Of a DNA stretch of 64,000 bases, positions 1-10,651 are shown piece after piece. The position numbers and the translations under genes were made by a program. The notes under the pieces were generated by a model. The model was not told where the DNA came from, made no database searches, and was given only the letters and a program-made list of their open reading frames with translations. The stretch spans positions 8,696,556-8,760,555 of the forward strand of contig OZ004585.1 of assembly GCA_963924555.1 (NCBI GenBank), read 5' to 3'. The stretch comes from Crambe crambe (Eukaryota > Porifera > Demospongiae > Poecilosclerida > Crambeidae). Within the stretch, counting starts at the first letter, position 1, and each line of letters opens with the position of its first letter.

Positions 1-766
1 TCTTTGTTCCTTTGGAGTAAGCTCAACCTTTTCTTTTTCATTCCTGGACCTGCAGACAGAGTGCAAACACGAGTCAAAGAAAAGTGCCCCCATGTGCCCT
101 ATCCCTATCTCCTTACCTTCTCCAACAGATGCAAGTTGTGATCATCAGTGATAACACAACAGCTATCATAGAGGAAAAGGCGATCACTATTCCTCGAACA
201 ATGAAAGCTTGGAAAGGAAAGCCAGTTTGTTCCTGCTCTTAATTTGGTAATCACAGAGAGATTAGCAGAGTTAACTTACTTGGTTTGTCTTGATACAAGT
301 CTCTATTTCATTGGTTCTGCTATATATCCAGTCATACACGTATTCATGCACCATGACAACGGGGGAACTGGGAATGGCACAGGTGACCCATTCATCATTA
401 GATGAGTCAATCTTGGGAGGAGGAGTGAAATAGAGGATCCAGGCAGAGAGTATTCGATGGAGCATAGCCAGGAGAGATTCAGAAGTATCTTGCAAGGGGG
501 CAGAATATAACATCTCACATGGAGGATCAGGATCAGGAGAGGATGACCAAAACCATCCTCCACTCTCCTGTGCTGTGGCTGCAAAAGCTACAAAAAATCA
601 CATGATTAGTGGGGTCGAGGCAGAGGGATGGATCTTTACAAGTATTTGTTATAATCTGATAACAAATGAAGGTGCTGTAGACTTCTTGGAGCAGACATAA
701 GGTGGTGAGAATCACACACAGCACACACCAACAGCTACTTCTGAGCAAGCCAGACCCCTTACCCAA
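1..766 (-). CDS. Receptor-type membrane protein, N-terminal exons only (paralogue of the 15142-11555 gene); runs off the window
   Basis: Exons in coding order are 766-640, 587-280, 232-117 and 49-1 (partial). The first encodes a Cys-rich hydrophobic signal sequence (core CVLCVILTTLCLLQ). The second is a roughly 100-residue ectodomain with GGWFW near its start and an ETCIKTN end. The third carries one TM segment (GIVIAFSSMIAVVLSLMITT). The fourth starts a basic, charged cytoplasmic tail. Donors (GTAAAG, GTAAGT, GTAAGG) and acceptors agree in phase with the complete paralogue at 15142-11555, so this is the 5' half of the same receptor type. The rest lies beyond position 1. The apparent start codon at 766 and the first few residues come from an inserted hairpin repeat (745-829), not from sequence matching the paralogue's start, so the gene may be a broken copy. 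The ectodomain family is not recognised. Confidence 0.6.
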
Positions 767-829
767 CCCACCCGCACCCCCTTCGCGCGTGCGGGTGGGT
801 TGGGTAAGGGGTCTGGCTTGCGCGTGCGA
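745..829. mobile_element. Hairpin element inserted at the 5' end of the receptor copy
   Basis: Two near-perfect inverted arms of about 33 bp (core AAGCCAGACCCCTTACCCAA) face each other across a short GC-rich loop. The outer end reads GAGACTA on the + strand. The arms resemble the TIR of the 859-bp element at 4556-5414 (TAGTCTCACGTGGCCAGACC), so this is probably a much-deleted member of that family. I could not find a convincing target duplication. Confidence 0.55.
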
Positions 830-832
830 GAC

Positions 833-865
833 TACCTAGCTAGCTAGCTAGCTAGCTAGCTAGCC
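833..865. repeat. (CTAG/TAGC)n microsatellite
   Basis: A run of about seven CTAG units, self-complementary, next to the hairpin element. Short TAGC runs recur through the window. Confidence 0.8.
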
Positions 866-921
866 GGCGGGCCCGGGCCTCACGAATGTTTTTTGATTAC
901 AACTTAGAATTAGTCGTTTAA

Positions 922-1480
922 CCATAGATATAAGAGGTTTTACGGGATTGGAAACGCCCAATGAACTGCACAACCGAGGCGCGTTGACAGATGCGCACGC
1001 GCATGCAGCATTAATTATATTAATGGCCGTGAAAGGAGATCAATATTCACTCCTTTCAAGGCAGTTAAAGTGATATTCTGCCCCTACAGTTCACAGAATA
1101 GTACAAGTAAGCTAAGAGGAAGGTATTGAAGAAGTGAAGAGTCAGAGAGTTGAAGTTGGAGAGTCTGAGGAAGGAAGTTATTAATTATTCATAACTTTTT
1201 TCCTTGTAATTATAACTACGAGTACCTATCATTGCTCATTATACGTTAATTTTATGTGATTGATTTGAAAGAAAGGCCAGAATGACTTTTGGTATTAAAA
1301 TTAGACATAAATTCATTATTATTATAGCTAGATAATTTTGCCCCAAAGTTATCAGCCAGTTTCTGCTCAGTTCTCCCTCATCAACATTATTGCAATACTT
1401 CCAGCTTTTGGCTGTTGGGTTTTGACACCATCCACCTCAAGAATTCGGCTCAGTCAGCTGTCCTGTGGACCCTATGGATA

Positions 1481-1518
<38 letters not shown>

Positions 1519-2060
1519 AATATAGTAAGCTTGCCATCTCCATAGGATGACTATTGTATAGAAAACGAATGCACCAATTCCATTTACTGTTCTATCCTTT
1601 CCCTGAAATCACTAATACAGTTGCAATATTGTTAATCTATTTCTTGGGAGAGGGATCACAGTTTTAACGCCACTTGCAAATGCTAGAGACAATATATGTC
1701 AGCTAATACAAACACCAACATTACTATTCCATGTAGCTAAAGTTTACATGCCTTTTGATCAGAAAATGGGCAACAGCAATTGATTCCATCAAGCGTGAGA
1801 GGGATTACAGTCCCATTAACCACTACAGTAGTATTTGTAGGAATAAACTTGAAAATCTGAGCTGAAATTTATTTCATACAGTAAATCTATGCCCTAGTGT
1901 ATTATAGTATCATTGGCATAAGTCTTACCTCACGGATCTTGTCAGAACAGCAACTTTGACAAAAGTGCTATGTCATTCAGCTGTCAACGCGCCTCGGTTG
2001 TTAGTTGCTAACGAGAGCACGTGATCCGTTTCCAATCCCGTAAACATCTTATATCTATGG
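922..2060. mobile_element. 1.14-kb TIR transposon, non-autonomous, with 5-bp target duplication TTTAA
   Basis: The left end starts CCATAGATATAAGAGG and continues with GGGATTGGAAACG and ACCGAGGCGCGTTGA. The right end is its inverse (TCTTATATCTATGG). Direct repeats TTTAA flank it at 917-921 and 2061-2065. The interior has no long ORF and contains a 34-base poly-G tract (1484-1517). Terminal sequence and 5-bp duplication match the larger two-ORF element at 9001-11306, so this is probably a deletion derivative of that family. Confidence 0.75.
1484..1517. repeat. Poly-G tract (34 G)
   Basis: Uninterrupted guanine run inside the 922-2060 element. Similar runs occur at 3276-3305, 45591-45626 and 61595-61613. 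Confidence 0.9.
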
Positions 2061-2065
2061 TTTAA

Positions 2066-2997
2066 CATATTATACGGTAGGGGCGTGTCAACCATAGCAA
2101 CCACAATGCTTGTACATAGCAACTCATGCACAACTTCCTGGAGTTGTGGAATGGAAACTATTCCTGCTGGAGCCTAGAGCTTTGGTTCCAATATAAATCC
2201 ATTCCAGATAATACCATAGAGCTGCACTGCGCAATAACAATAATATATATCCCACCTAATACATTTACTCCCATAGAGAAAAGTGCTCTTACTGTCATAA
2301 ATTCCCTCCCTTAGGGTAAAATGCGTTATGACTCATAAACGCACTGTTCCCCAGGCTATGAATAACAACAGTTTTAGGTTTTCTGAAGCTGACTGTTGGA
2401 AGAAGATGATAATGAAGATAATCTATGAGATAATGATCAGATAACATTGTCATTAACTAGCTATTACTAAAGAGTTATTTCTGTCTCTGTATTATGTTGG
2501 TAGTTTATAGCTGACTGTTGGAAGAAGATGATTATGAAGTTAATGATCAGTCTATGTCTCCGCTCCATGAACAGGAAAGATCACTTTAGTGGTTAACCGT
2601 ACAAGCTTGTAAGTGGCTATGAAGAGGCTGAACTCTGCCAGGGAGACTATACTACAAGATGCCAAGACCCTGGGATTATTGTCATAGCAAAACTCGAGTT
2701 AAAGTGTGCTCTAGCAGTTAAAATTGCATATAAATACTTTGTGTAATTTTATCTCCTGAAGTAGTTCTATCATCCATAGTTAATGTGGTTGAGGACTTGA
2801 AGTACATGTTAGTAAATTGTTTTAAAAGATACATATCAACTTTCTACTACATTGTTACTAATTACTACACCTTTCTTTGTCAAATAGTATACCTGCTTTG
2901 CGTAATTTTCTAGGACCAAGTTTAACCAATCCAGCTCATACTGCAATATAAGCAGTTCATATAAAGTTTGCAGTGTTGCATGGTATTGTTTTTATCC
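2066..2997. other. Intergenic, no gene seen
   Basis: AT-rich sequence with only short chance ORFs. A short phrase (GCTGACTGTTGGAAGAAGATGA) occurs twice, near 2388 and 2512. I see no coding exon or RNA gene. Confidence 0.5.
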
Positions 2998-3211
2998 ATT
3001 TGGGGTACATATTTGGTTGTAGAAATTCACTAGACAGTTAATTAATTGATGTTGCGTATATTTATGGTAATACTTACCGGATATTGTATTCTGGGCCGGC
3101 TATTTGGGGTACATATTTGGTTGTAGAAATTCACTAGACAGTTAATTAATTGATGGAAACAGCCGGCCCAGAATACAATATCCGGTAAGTATTACCATAA
3201 ATATACGCAAC
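2998..3211. repeat. Foldback structure whose loop is a copy of its own flank
   Basis: Arms 3051-3101 and 3161-3211 are inverse copies of about 51 bp (GTTGCGTATATTTATGGTAA at the outside, GGGCCGGCT at the inside). The loop, 3102-3155, is an almost exact direct copy of the flank at 2998-3051 (starting ATTTGGGGTACATATTTGG). A CTATGG end like that of the CCATAG transposons lies just beyond, near 3256. Confidence 0.8.
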
Positions 3212-3274
3212 ACCGCAAGGCGGATGTAATTAATCATTTCCAGTCCATTCTGGAATCTATGGTTAAACCTTCAT

Positions 3275-3275
<1 letters not shown>

Positions 3276-3305
<30 letters not shown>
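3276..3305. repeat. Poly-G tract (30 G)
   Basis: Uninterrupted G run. It is followed by a stem-loop motif CTGAAGATGACAGC/GCTGTCGAAAC at 3366-3398, similar to one near 28098. Confidence 0.9.
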
Positions 3306-3528
3306 CTTCTGAATTGACTTTTTTGGGATTTTTGTTGTTTTTTTTCCCCCGGATTTTTATTCAGCCCTGAAGATGACAGCAGCTTGGCTGTCGAAACATG
3401 TTGGTATTTATATCATGACTTTTAGGTTGGAGAAAAAAGACCAAAGTGGATCATGCATAGCTATGTAGCTATAACCAACAGAAGTATCCAAGGGAATAAT
3501 AATCATAAAAATAGGTATATTCTCAAGC

Positions 3529-6500
3529 CTAAATCTCTTCCGTTTTCTTCATGATGTACTTGTGCGCTATCTTGCAAGCTTCACGTTTATTACTGATCGG
3601 ATAGTTAACAATGGCTGCCACAACTTCCTTCCAATCAGAATTTCCATTATCAAAGTAGTACTTCAGACATTTCTTCTTCTTATGAATATCAGGTTGATCA
3701 CTGAATTCCAACTCCTCCATAGTGGCATCGCTGACTTTCAAGGCACCACAAAGGTCCTTCCAATTTCCTATGTTCTTTGTTGATGAGAATAACTCATTGA
3801 AGTCTTTGACTGGATTATTCTGGTCATATGATATCAAAGACTCCAAATCACAGCCTGGATCCTTACTGAAATGAAAGGGAGCTAGCACTGTGTTGGAGGA
3901 AAGAATCAAGATAAGTGAATGACAATTATCAGTTTAAGGGATCATAGCTACTTTGAGTGCATGGAATCAGTTAGCCAGCTTACCAGTTGAAGAATTTAAA
4001 AACATGAATATTCCTATGATTGCTGTCAGTAAGATAATAATACCTGGAAAATTATTATAAGTATTAATGAAGAGGATGTGTTCACATGGATGAAAACCTC
4101 AGGAAGATCTGGACCCTCCCCACCCCCCAGATCTATAGTGGTGGTTTGAGGACCACCTAATGTGGACAGATGGCTCTAATGACAATGTAGTATACTAACT
4201 TTCTGGTTGAAGTCCACTTATGTGTCTTTCTCCTAGCCCTTCAGAGCTGGTAGACTGCATGGATACTTGTAGTCAACACTTAAAAAATCCACCTACAAAC
4301 ACTAACCTTTGGTTCTTGCAGTGGGTTTGTTGCTACTGCTCTTTCTGAGGAGGAATATAAACAAAATGATATGTTGATGTCCCAGGGAGAAATCCATAAT
4401 TTTCTCCGAAATATCCTGAACAGTTGAACTATCTCTGTACTCCCTAAAACTAGCTAGCTATGGGAAGGTGCTCACTTATGTACTTGCAGCTAGGGACCAG
4501 CCTATTTTATGCTGGAATAATTATAAGCATGATACATGTAGGTACTCCCGAGCATTAGTCTCACGTGGCCAGACCCTTTACCAACCGCAGCACGGATGTA
4601 TTACATCATCCACACGCAGTAGGAAGGGTACGGGTCTCTGGTGGCAGCACGTACAGGCTCTCAGTGCAGTGGAATGCAATTTACACCCACGCTCACACCA
4701 CAAAACCATAACGGTAAACTGCGCGCTATCATTATTCATATCTGGCTGCTTAGCTGGAAAGTCTGTGGCCAGTGCCAATGAGAAGGAGACCCTTTTCAAG
4801 TGGCATGGCAAGTGCACTGGAATGCCTCACTGCTCTGATGTCCAGGTTTCCTGAAGCTAATTGCACCAAGTTGCACACTAGATATGCTTGCAGATCTTGC
4901 CTGCAAACATTTCCAGGGTGCACTGCCCATTCTTCCCAAGTTTCAGTAGCCCAGCAAGAATTGCCCACGTGTTTATTGTTATTGGTGCATGTGAGTATTA
5001 TAAATGTGATAATAAAATCACACTCCCATAAGCAGTACACACAAAGTATTGACGTTCACATTCCTGGGGAATTGTAATAATGTGATACTATTTTAGTGTT
5101 GAACTTTGGACCTTTTTGTGTATGTCACCTAGACGTTATGTAAACTGTTACTTTCTATATCATTGGCCAGCTGGCAGCGGGCCCCTGAGTTGTGCTGTCA
5201 TATATATACCGGTTCTGTATGCATATTTTACTTCTCTTAATAATTATCAATTTGATATACTTGGGTGCAGTAGCTAGAGCAATCTGTAGCTGTGAATATA
5301 CCACAGGAATGCAATAAGAGCCTGTACGCACTGACACCAGACCCTTCCTGGTGCATGTGGATGATGTAATACATCCGTGCTGCAGTTGGTAAAGGGTCTG
5401 GCCATGCAAGATTACCCGAGCATCAGGTATAATGCTAGCATAATAGGTGAATTTTCAGGCATATTATTAGCAAATCCAAACGTTAAGGTTAAGGAAGCAA
5501 GTTATCTCATGAACCATATTTATAACCATGTATCATTGGAATGCATGACATCTTGTCAGTGCATTATGTAGCTACAACATGCTTTAGGCTGAGTAAGTGT
5601 GTGTACAAAGACTGAGAAGGATTTTTTCAGTAAGATTATGGGCACAATCTAGAGCATAATGGGGTCAAACAGGCATAATTAAAAGCAAAATGGGTAACTT
5701 TTGGGGGAATTGCTGAAAGGCCAAAAAATTTGCTTACTTGCAGGAGGAATAATTGTAAAAGTACACTCCTTTTCCAGTCCCTTCGTAGACAGTTTCAGAG
5801 ACTCAGATCTAGCAGTGGTGGTGCAAGTGATGTTGATTCTGGGAGGGTAGTCAGGTATTTTTGAAGGCTCTTCATAATTGGTCTCTGGAAAGTCAATTTC
5901 AACCTTTGAAATCTAAACCAGATGAAAAATAAATGGAATATATCATACAATAGCTACATATTAAATGAGCTTACTTCTTGCTTATCCATTATGCACTTGG
6001 TGGTATCCTGAAGAGAAACTGCATCACTTGTTATAGCCAATACATTATAGGTAGTACGGTCTTCAGCTTTCTCTGATATTCCTGAGTATTCTTTAGCGAT
6101 GTTCTTATCACAAAACTACAAGTCAAACAATGAAAATTCACCAACTAAAACAAGTGGGAGGCTTATAAGAAGTCAGCTATAACTACCTATACCTGTGTAT
6201 AAGTTGTGTGATGATGACAAATACAAAATACAGCAGAAAATTTAGCTGTAGCACTCGATGACTGATAGAGTCTTGCAGAATACTGAATTTCACCTATAAT
6301 TATAATAATACAGTATGAATATTTTAAATTTGCTAATAATAATTATACCTTTTATTTTTCCTTTCCTGAAGAATGCCCTCCACCAACTGAAATTTTTAAG
6401 TGCTACAATACCAAATTGACTTTGGATAGTAAATGTTCCCCTAACATCCTCTACCTCCTTGAAGACATAAACTGGATTGGATCCCCTGTACTCTGGATCA

Positions 6501-7095
6501 GAACTAGCTCTCAGGAACACTATATTATTGCAATCTTCTTGGCTTTGGAGTTTAACGGAGTGTTGCATCTTCATCATCAGGGGCTTTTTCAATACTATCT
6601 GTTCACTTGTTTCAATGAGATAGGCTGGACTAGCTGGCTCCATATCTTCAGGTATTTCAAAGGATCCACTAAAGCTTGGCTGAATCAACAGGTCCACTGA
6701 TTCATCAGGTGAGATAGAGCCTTCAGGAATGTCAATACTTATTCCAGCATCACTTTCATGGTCAATCTGCTTTCCTGCACTCGAGATCTTCTCAAGAATT
6801 CTCTGATCTTTGACGAAGACCGCTCCAGGAATTCTTTCATCTCTGTACAGAACTAGACATGCAAGTTGTTGATTGATCGGCTCAATAATTATTAATATTA
6901 CATACGTATCGAAATTAATCTATGCAAGTGCATAGTAAGGATGAAGTAAGCAGTTGTTCTGTCTATTTGTCCATTATGGGACCATCAACATTAGCCTTGT
7001 CCCCAGGCTCTCTTTCGCATGCGCGAGAGCCTGGGGACAAGGCTAGGTCCACACTTACTTGACTGAGACTGTGATTCACCATCATCTGTTAGTGG
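3529..7095 (-). CDS. ZU5 - single TM - Death domain signalling protein (N-terminus not found)
   Basis: Exons are 7095-7059, 6852-6349, 6293-6193, 6115-5975, 5912-5738, 4344-4307, 4254-4200, 4043-3984 and 3887-3529; all phases agree. The second exon is a ZU5 domain (ISIDIPEGSISPDESVDL near its start, WWRAFF near its end). The next three form a second conserved module shared with the 27134-24017 gene. The 60-base exon at 4043-3984 is a hydrophobic helix (ILLTAIIGIFMFL). The last exon is a C-terminal Death domain of about 110 residues (GNWKDLCGAL ... DWKEVVAAI). ZU5 and Death domains normally act in the cytosol in receptor signalling (UNC5, PIDD). A TM between them is odd, so topology is uncertain. 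The upstream exon must end in phase 0; none was found before 9 kb, so the 5' end is missing or very distant. A transposon sits in the 4345-5737 intron. Confidence 0.7.
4556..5414. mobile_element. 859-bp MITE-like TIR element with 9-bp target duplication
   Basis: Long TIRs (left TAGTCTCACGTGGCCAGACC, right inverse TAATCTTGCATGGCCAGACC) continue inward for 70 bp or more through a shared GCACGGATGTATTACATCAT. Direct repeats CCCGAGCAT flank it at 4547-4555 and 5415-5423. There is no transposase ORF. An 8-9 bp duplication suggests a non-autonomous hAT or Mutator-type element (inference). It lies in an intron of the ZU5-TM-Death gene. Confidence 0.8.
6994..7043. mobile_element. 50-bp TA-flanked hairpin MITE
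   Basis: Inverted arms GCCTTGTCCCCAGGCTCTC / GAGAGCCTGGGGACAAGGC around a short loop, flanked by TA on both sides. Same end sequence as the 18584-18704 element. The TA duplication is that of Tc1/mariner-type elements (inference). Confidence 0.7.
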
Positions 7096-7367
7096 CTACA
7101 GTAAAAAAAAATTTTTAAAAATAAATAAAAATTTAACTCACTCCTCCCCAAATATACAAGTGCAATACTGAATATTAATTCTGCAAGTTCATAATCAGAA
7201 AATGTATAGCAAAAAAAGTTCATTCTGAGATCCATGATGAGTCTGACTATCTGATTCAGAGCCTGAACAGTTTGGCACACTTGAAAAAAAAGTAGATCAC
7301 AAAAAATTGAAGTGAATCACAACATACTGAAAGTTTATTATATCTAATATTATACTAGTCATGAAAC

Positions 7368-7745
7368 AGCTGACAAAGTAGCGTAAAATTGTCCCTAGAG
7401 TAACTGTAGGCAAAATTCCTATTTTTACACTAACTTCTACTGTACCACATTATTCCACTCTTCAATTATGTGGGTAAATTTTGTACTCTTCAGTATTAGT
7501 AAATAATGAAGGGGCTAACTCATGTAAAATTCACCCTATTAAAATACACTATTATTATTATGGGAAAATTTTATACTACTTCATTACTGGCAAGTAATAA
7601 AGGGGCTAACTCTTGTAAAATTTTCCCTGTTACTGCTATGGGGGAAAATTACACTACTATGTGCTCCTAGCAAGTGGTGTAAAATTTTCCCTTATAAAAT
7701 ACATAAGCAGCAAGAGTTTTACAAGTGACCTTTGACCTCCTACTT
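7368..7745 (+). repeat. Dispersed repeat, copy 1
   Basis: Starts near AAAATTGTCCCTAGAGTAACTG and ends near AAGTGACCTTTGACCTC. It is related in inverse orientation to 17925-18300. Internal units read GGGGCTAACTCTTGTAAAA. Nature unknown; probably a small non-coding element. Confidence 0.6.
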
Positions 7746-8746
7746 TAAAAGAGTTGGGGTTGTGATGAAAGTTGAAAAATGCTGTATAACTGTACAACTA
7801 GCTATTAGTCACTATCCTGTTATCTCATTGTAGCTATCACCCCATCGTGTACAACTTCAGTTGACTATCCTTCCCTTGAAGTTCAGGATGACCATCTGGA
7901 ATAAATTCTATAGCTATGCACAGTAGCTAGCTATATAGCCTATAGCTAACCTATCTCTGACTTTAAGTCTGATCCTCCAGGCAAATTTAATTTCTCAAAT
8001 TGAATATCAGGTCTCAAGTATTGTTTTACACTTGTTAGCATTAATTTTGTTGCTTTTACAACTTCTTCAAACAATGCACTGGTGGATGTAGCTAGCTATA
8101 GCTAAGCATTATATTGGAAGTCTCGAGATGAACATTTAAGGAGTCATTATAGGGCTATGGCTAGTCTACCATATTATGAAGCTGGAAACTTCATGCATTA
8201 ATTTTTCCATGAATGATGATTAAGATTACATGCATATGTGTAGCTACCACAAACAGGTCATTATAGTATGTAGGTATAACCTCGCTCCCTTGCATGCACA
8301 TGGCTGTGACATGGGTGCTCTTGATGATTATCAAGTGCTAGCATTGCATTCTGAGTGAGTTGTGGGGATCAGCAAGAAAACTATTAATTTTTTGCAAAAA
8401 TAAATCTCACTTTCAGGTGATAATTAAGCTAGCTACCATGAAAAGAAAAATGAATCTGCTGGAGGAGCAGAATAATAGGCCCAAAAAAAGAGCATTTTAG
8501 CCCCACGCCTACATGTAGGTAGCTGATTGTGGTTAATTGTATGCAATTTCATAGTTAGATGACCTGAATTGAAATGAATAGAATTTGCACGACTGAGAGG
8601 TGCTAAGTGGATTGTAGGCGCTTGGCTTTCTAAGTGCGTATTATACAGCCTCCTATGTATGCAGCTGCAATATCAAAGTACAAATGACTTTCACCAACTG
8701 CTTCGCTCGCCGATTGAATATGTTACACGAACATACCCTAGTATAT

Positions 8747-8770
8747 CCATAGATACTATAGTATCTATGG
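8747..8770. mobile_element. 24-bp perfect palindrome with TATAT flanks, possible fused transposon ends
   Basis: Reads CCATAGATACTA followed by its inverse, TAGTATCTATGG. CCATAGATA is the terminal sequence of the transposons at 922-2060 and 9001-11306. Direct TATAT repeats lie at 8742-8746 and 8771-8775, matching the 5-bp duplication size of that family. It may be an element reduced to its two ends, or a chance palindrome in AT-rich DNA. Confidence 0.35.
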
Positions 8771-9772
8771 TATATCTATGCACAAACTTAGCAGCTGCTT
8801 CATGCACGTGGCGAACTGGCATGCGCGCGCGGTTTGCAGCTATTAAACTTTAAACTTTGACCAGGCGTTAATTCGAGGCCGGCGTGTATTTCTTATGTTG
8901 CTTGAAGTCTCCCGGCGATTATATGAGGCAGGCGTTTATTCAAGGAGGGCTATTATTCAAGGATATACAATTAAGACAAGACATCTGTGTATGTGTGTAT
9001 CCATAGATAAACGAGGGGAAAGGGATCGGCAACAGCATCACGTGCGCCCATAGGCGCCTATACAAAATGAGCCCAGGCCTTTGATCTCACGCGCTTTTCC
9101 ACCACACACTTAGCGCGTTTTTGGCGCCAAATACAAAATCCACTCTACAGTGCAGAGTAGAGGAAATCATTCTAATTTTTCATGCGAGTGCAGCTGGCCT
9201 TGTTGCCTCATCAGCACAACCTGGCCTGCTTAGAAAACTGAATTTTTTTTTTTAATCAATGATCCTGCTTGGATACGATCAAAAATATCACTACTGTCCC
9301 TCCTGATCCCTTGCTGCCTGGGCTAAAGCTGAAGTAAGTATACTAAAGTATGTTTAGTAGGTCACTGAAGGTAATTGGGTAGAAATTCAGGCTGAATTAA
9401 TTTTTTTATACTGATGGGTTCTTACATGAAACTGGGAGTGTTTCAGTCCCTCTCACTGAGTTCTGCAATGACCTGAGGACAATTTTAGGACCAAAATTTA
9501 AGCTGATGCCAGTGGTGGAGGGCACCATCATGAGCAATCAAAATTACATAGCCATATAATATATTCACAGAGATGCCAAGAAAGTTCCAGTTGACTAGAA
9601 AGAAAAAGTGGCTGTTGAAGAGACAGACAAGACGAATGAAGGTATATAAAAATTGCCTATATACATTATAGCAAAACTGATAATACTGTAGGGAGTACCT
9701 GCTGAGCAAGTACTTAGTGAACCTGCAGCTGATGAACCTGTTGCTGATGAACTGGTAGCTGGTGAACTGGTA

Positions 9773-10651
9773 GTGGATGAACTGGCATCTGATGAACCAG
9801 TAGCAGATGAACAAGCGGCTGAGACACCACCAGCAGCAGAGATATCAACACCTTCTGGATCATCCTCAACTCTATCAGCAGAAGTATCAATTTCTGATGC
9901 ACCTGATCCAGCAACAGTTTTTAGTGAGTTCTATTCCTCGCTACCATCATTCAATCCCACATGGAGTGATCAGACCACCACTCCACTGAAGAAAATGCGT
10001 CTGTGTAAAATTTCATCTGGCCCATCTTCTTCCAGTGAACCACTTCTTGTGTCTCAGTCTCTCATAGTTGAACAAGATATGACATGGAGTGTTTTTGTAC
10101 TTGGACACAAAGTTGAAAAGCAAGCGAATCCCCTGCTGTGTGATATTCCTCACCACCTTAATCACTCATCTTTCTTAAAACTTTATTCCATCCTTGATTC
10201 AGTGACTGTGTGTCCCGGTAGCCCACAACCTCACTATTTGGACATGGGACGCTCTAGAAAGGGTAACTTTTTGTCAGCAAGGAAGCAACCAATGGCTGTT
10301 CTTGAAATTAGTCCTCTGACCACTATTCGAACTGTTGATTGCCACCTACTCACTCATGGTTTGAAATGTGACGAATGTAAAAATTATGAGCCTACACTTC
10401 GTGCTCTCCACAGTCACTGGGTTCACAAGAAGAACAGCTCCCCTAAGAGTGTGAGCAAGTTCACTAATAATCGATACTTGGACACACCCCAAAAAAATTT
10501 TAAGCTACAGTCACTTAAAAGGAAGGCTATTGGTGCCGATTGGCTAGCTAAGAAATTGGCGGAGAAAATTGAGCGCGTCACTGAAAGAAATGGCATTGAA
10601 GTTGATGCAAACCTACATGGTGATCTTTTATCTATAATGATGCAAATATAA
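9773..10651 (+). CDS. Transposon-encoded protein with Cys/His motif (ORF1)
   Basis: A 292-residue ORF inside the 9001-11306 element. Residues 1-90 are low-complexity, acidic and Ser/Pro rich. Around 190-205 there is a CHLLTHGLKCDECKNYEP motif, with Cys and His spaced as in a zinc-binding knuckle, followed by a basic stretch and a Lys-rich helical end (KRKAIGADWLAKKLAEKIER). An upstream exon may exist, because acidic coding-like sequence continues 5' of the ATG. The family is not recognised; a DNA-binding or accessory role in transposition is inference. Confidence 0.5.
   Translation: MDELASDEPVADEQAAETPPAAEISTPSGSSSTLSAEVSISDAPDPATVFSEFYSSLPSFNPTWSDQTTTPLKKMRLCKISSGPSSSSEPLLVSQSLIVEQDMTWSVFVLGHKVEKQANPLLCDIPHHLNHSSFLKLYSILDSVTVCPGSPQPHYLDMGRSRKGNFLSARKQPMAVLEISPLTTIRTVDCHLLTHGLKCDECKNYEPTLRALHSHWVHKKNSSPKSVSKFTNNRYLDTPQKNFKLQSLKRKAIGADWLAKKLAEKIERVTERNGIEVDANLHGDLLSIMMQI

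Larger units (their letters stand above)
7096..8995. other. Gene-poor stretch with an AAATTTTCCC-type dispersed repeat
   Basis: Positions 7368-7745 contain several copies of TAAAATTTTCCC-type units, ending in AGTGACCTTTGACCTC. An inverted copy lies at about 17925-18300. The rest holds no ORF with exon-like features. The 5' exons of the ZU5-TM-Death gene were looked for here and not found. Confidence 0.5.

Noticed and set aside
3366-3404. Hammerhead ribozyme (CTGANGA ... GAAAC core)
   Set aside because: There is an extra base between CTGAAGA and stem II, and no stem III followed by a UH cleavage site in the right place; the second copy lacks GAAA. Kept only as a stem-loop motif.
7089-7280. 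Minus-strand ORF of 63 residues as a first exon of the ZU5-TM-Death gene
   Set aside because: It crosses the 7095 acceptor of a better-supported exon and is AT-rich without homology to the paralogue.
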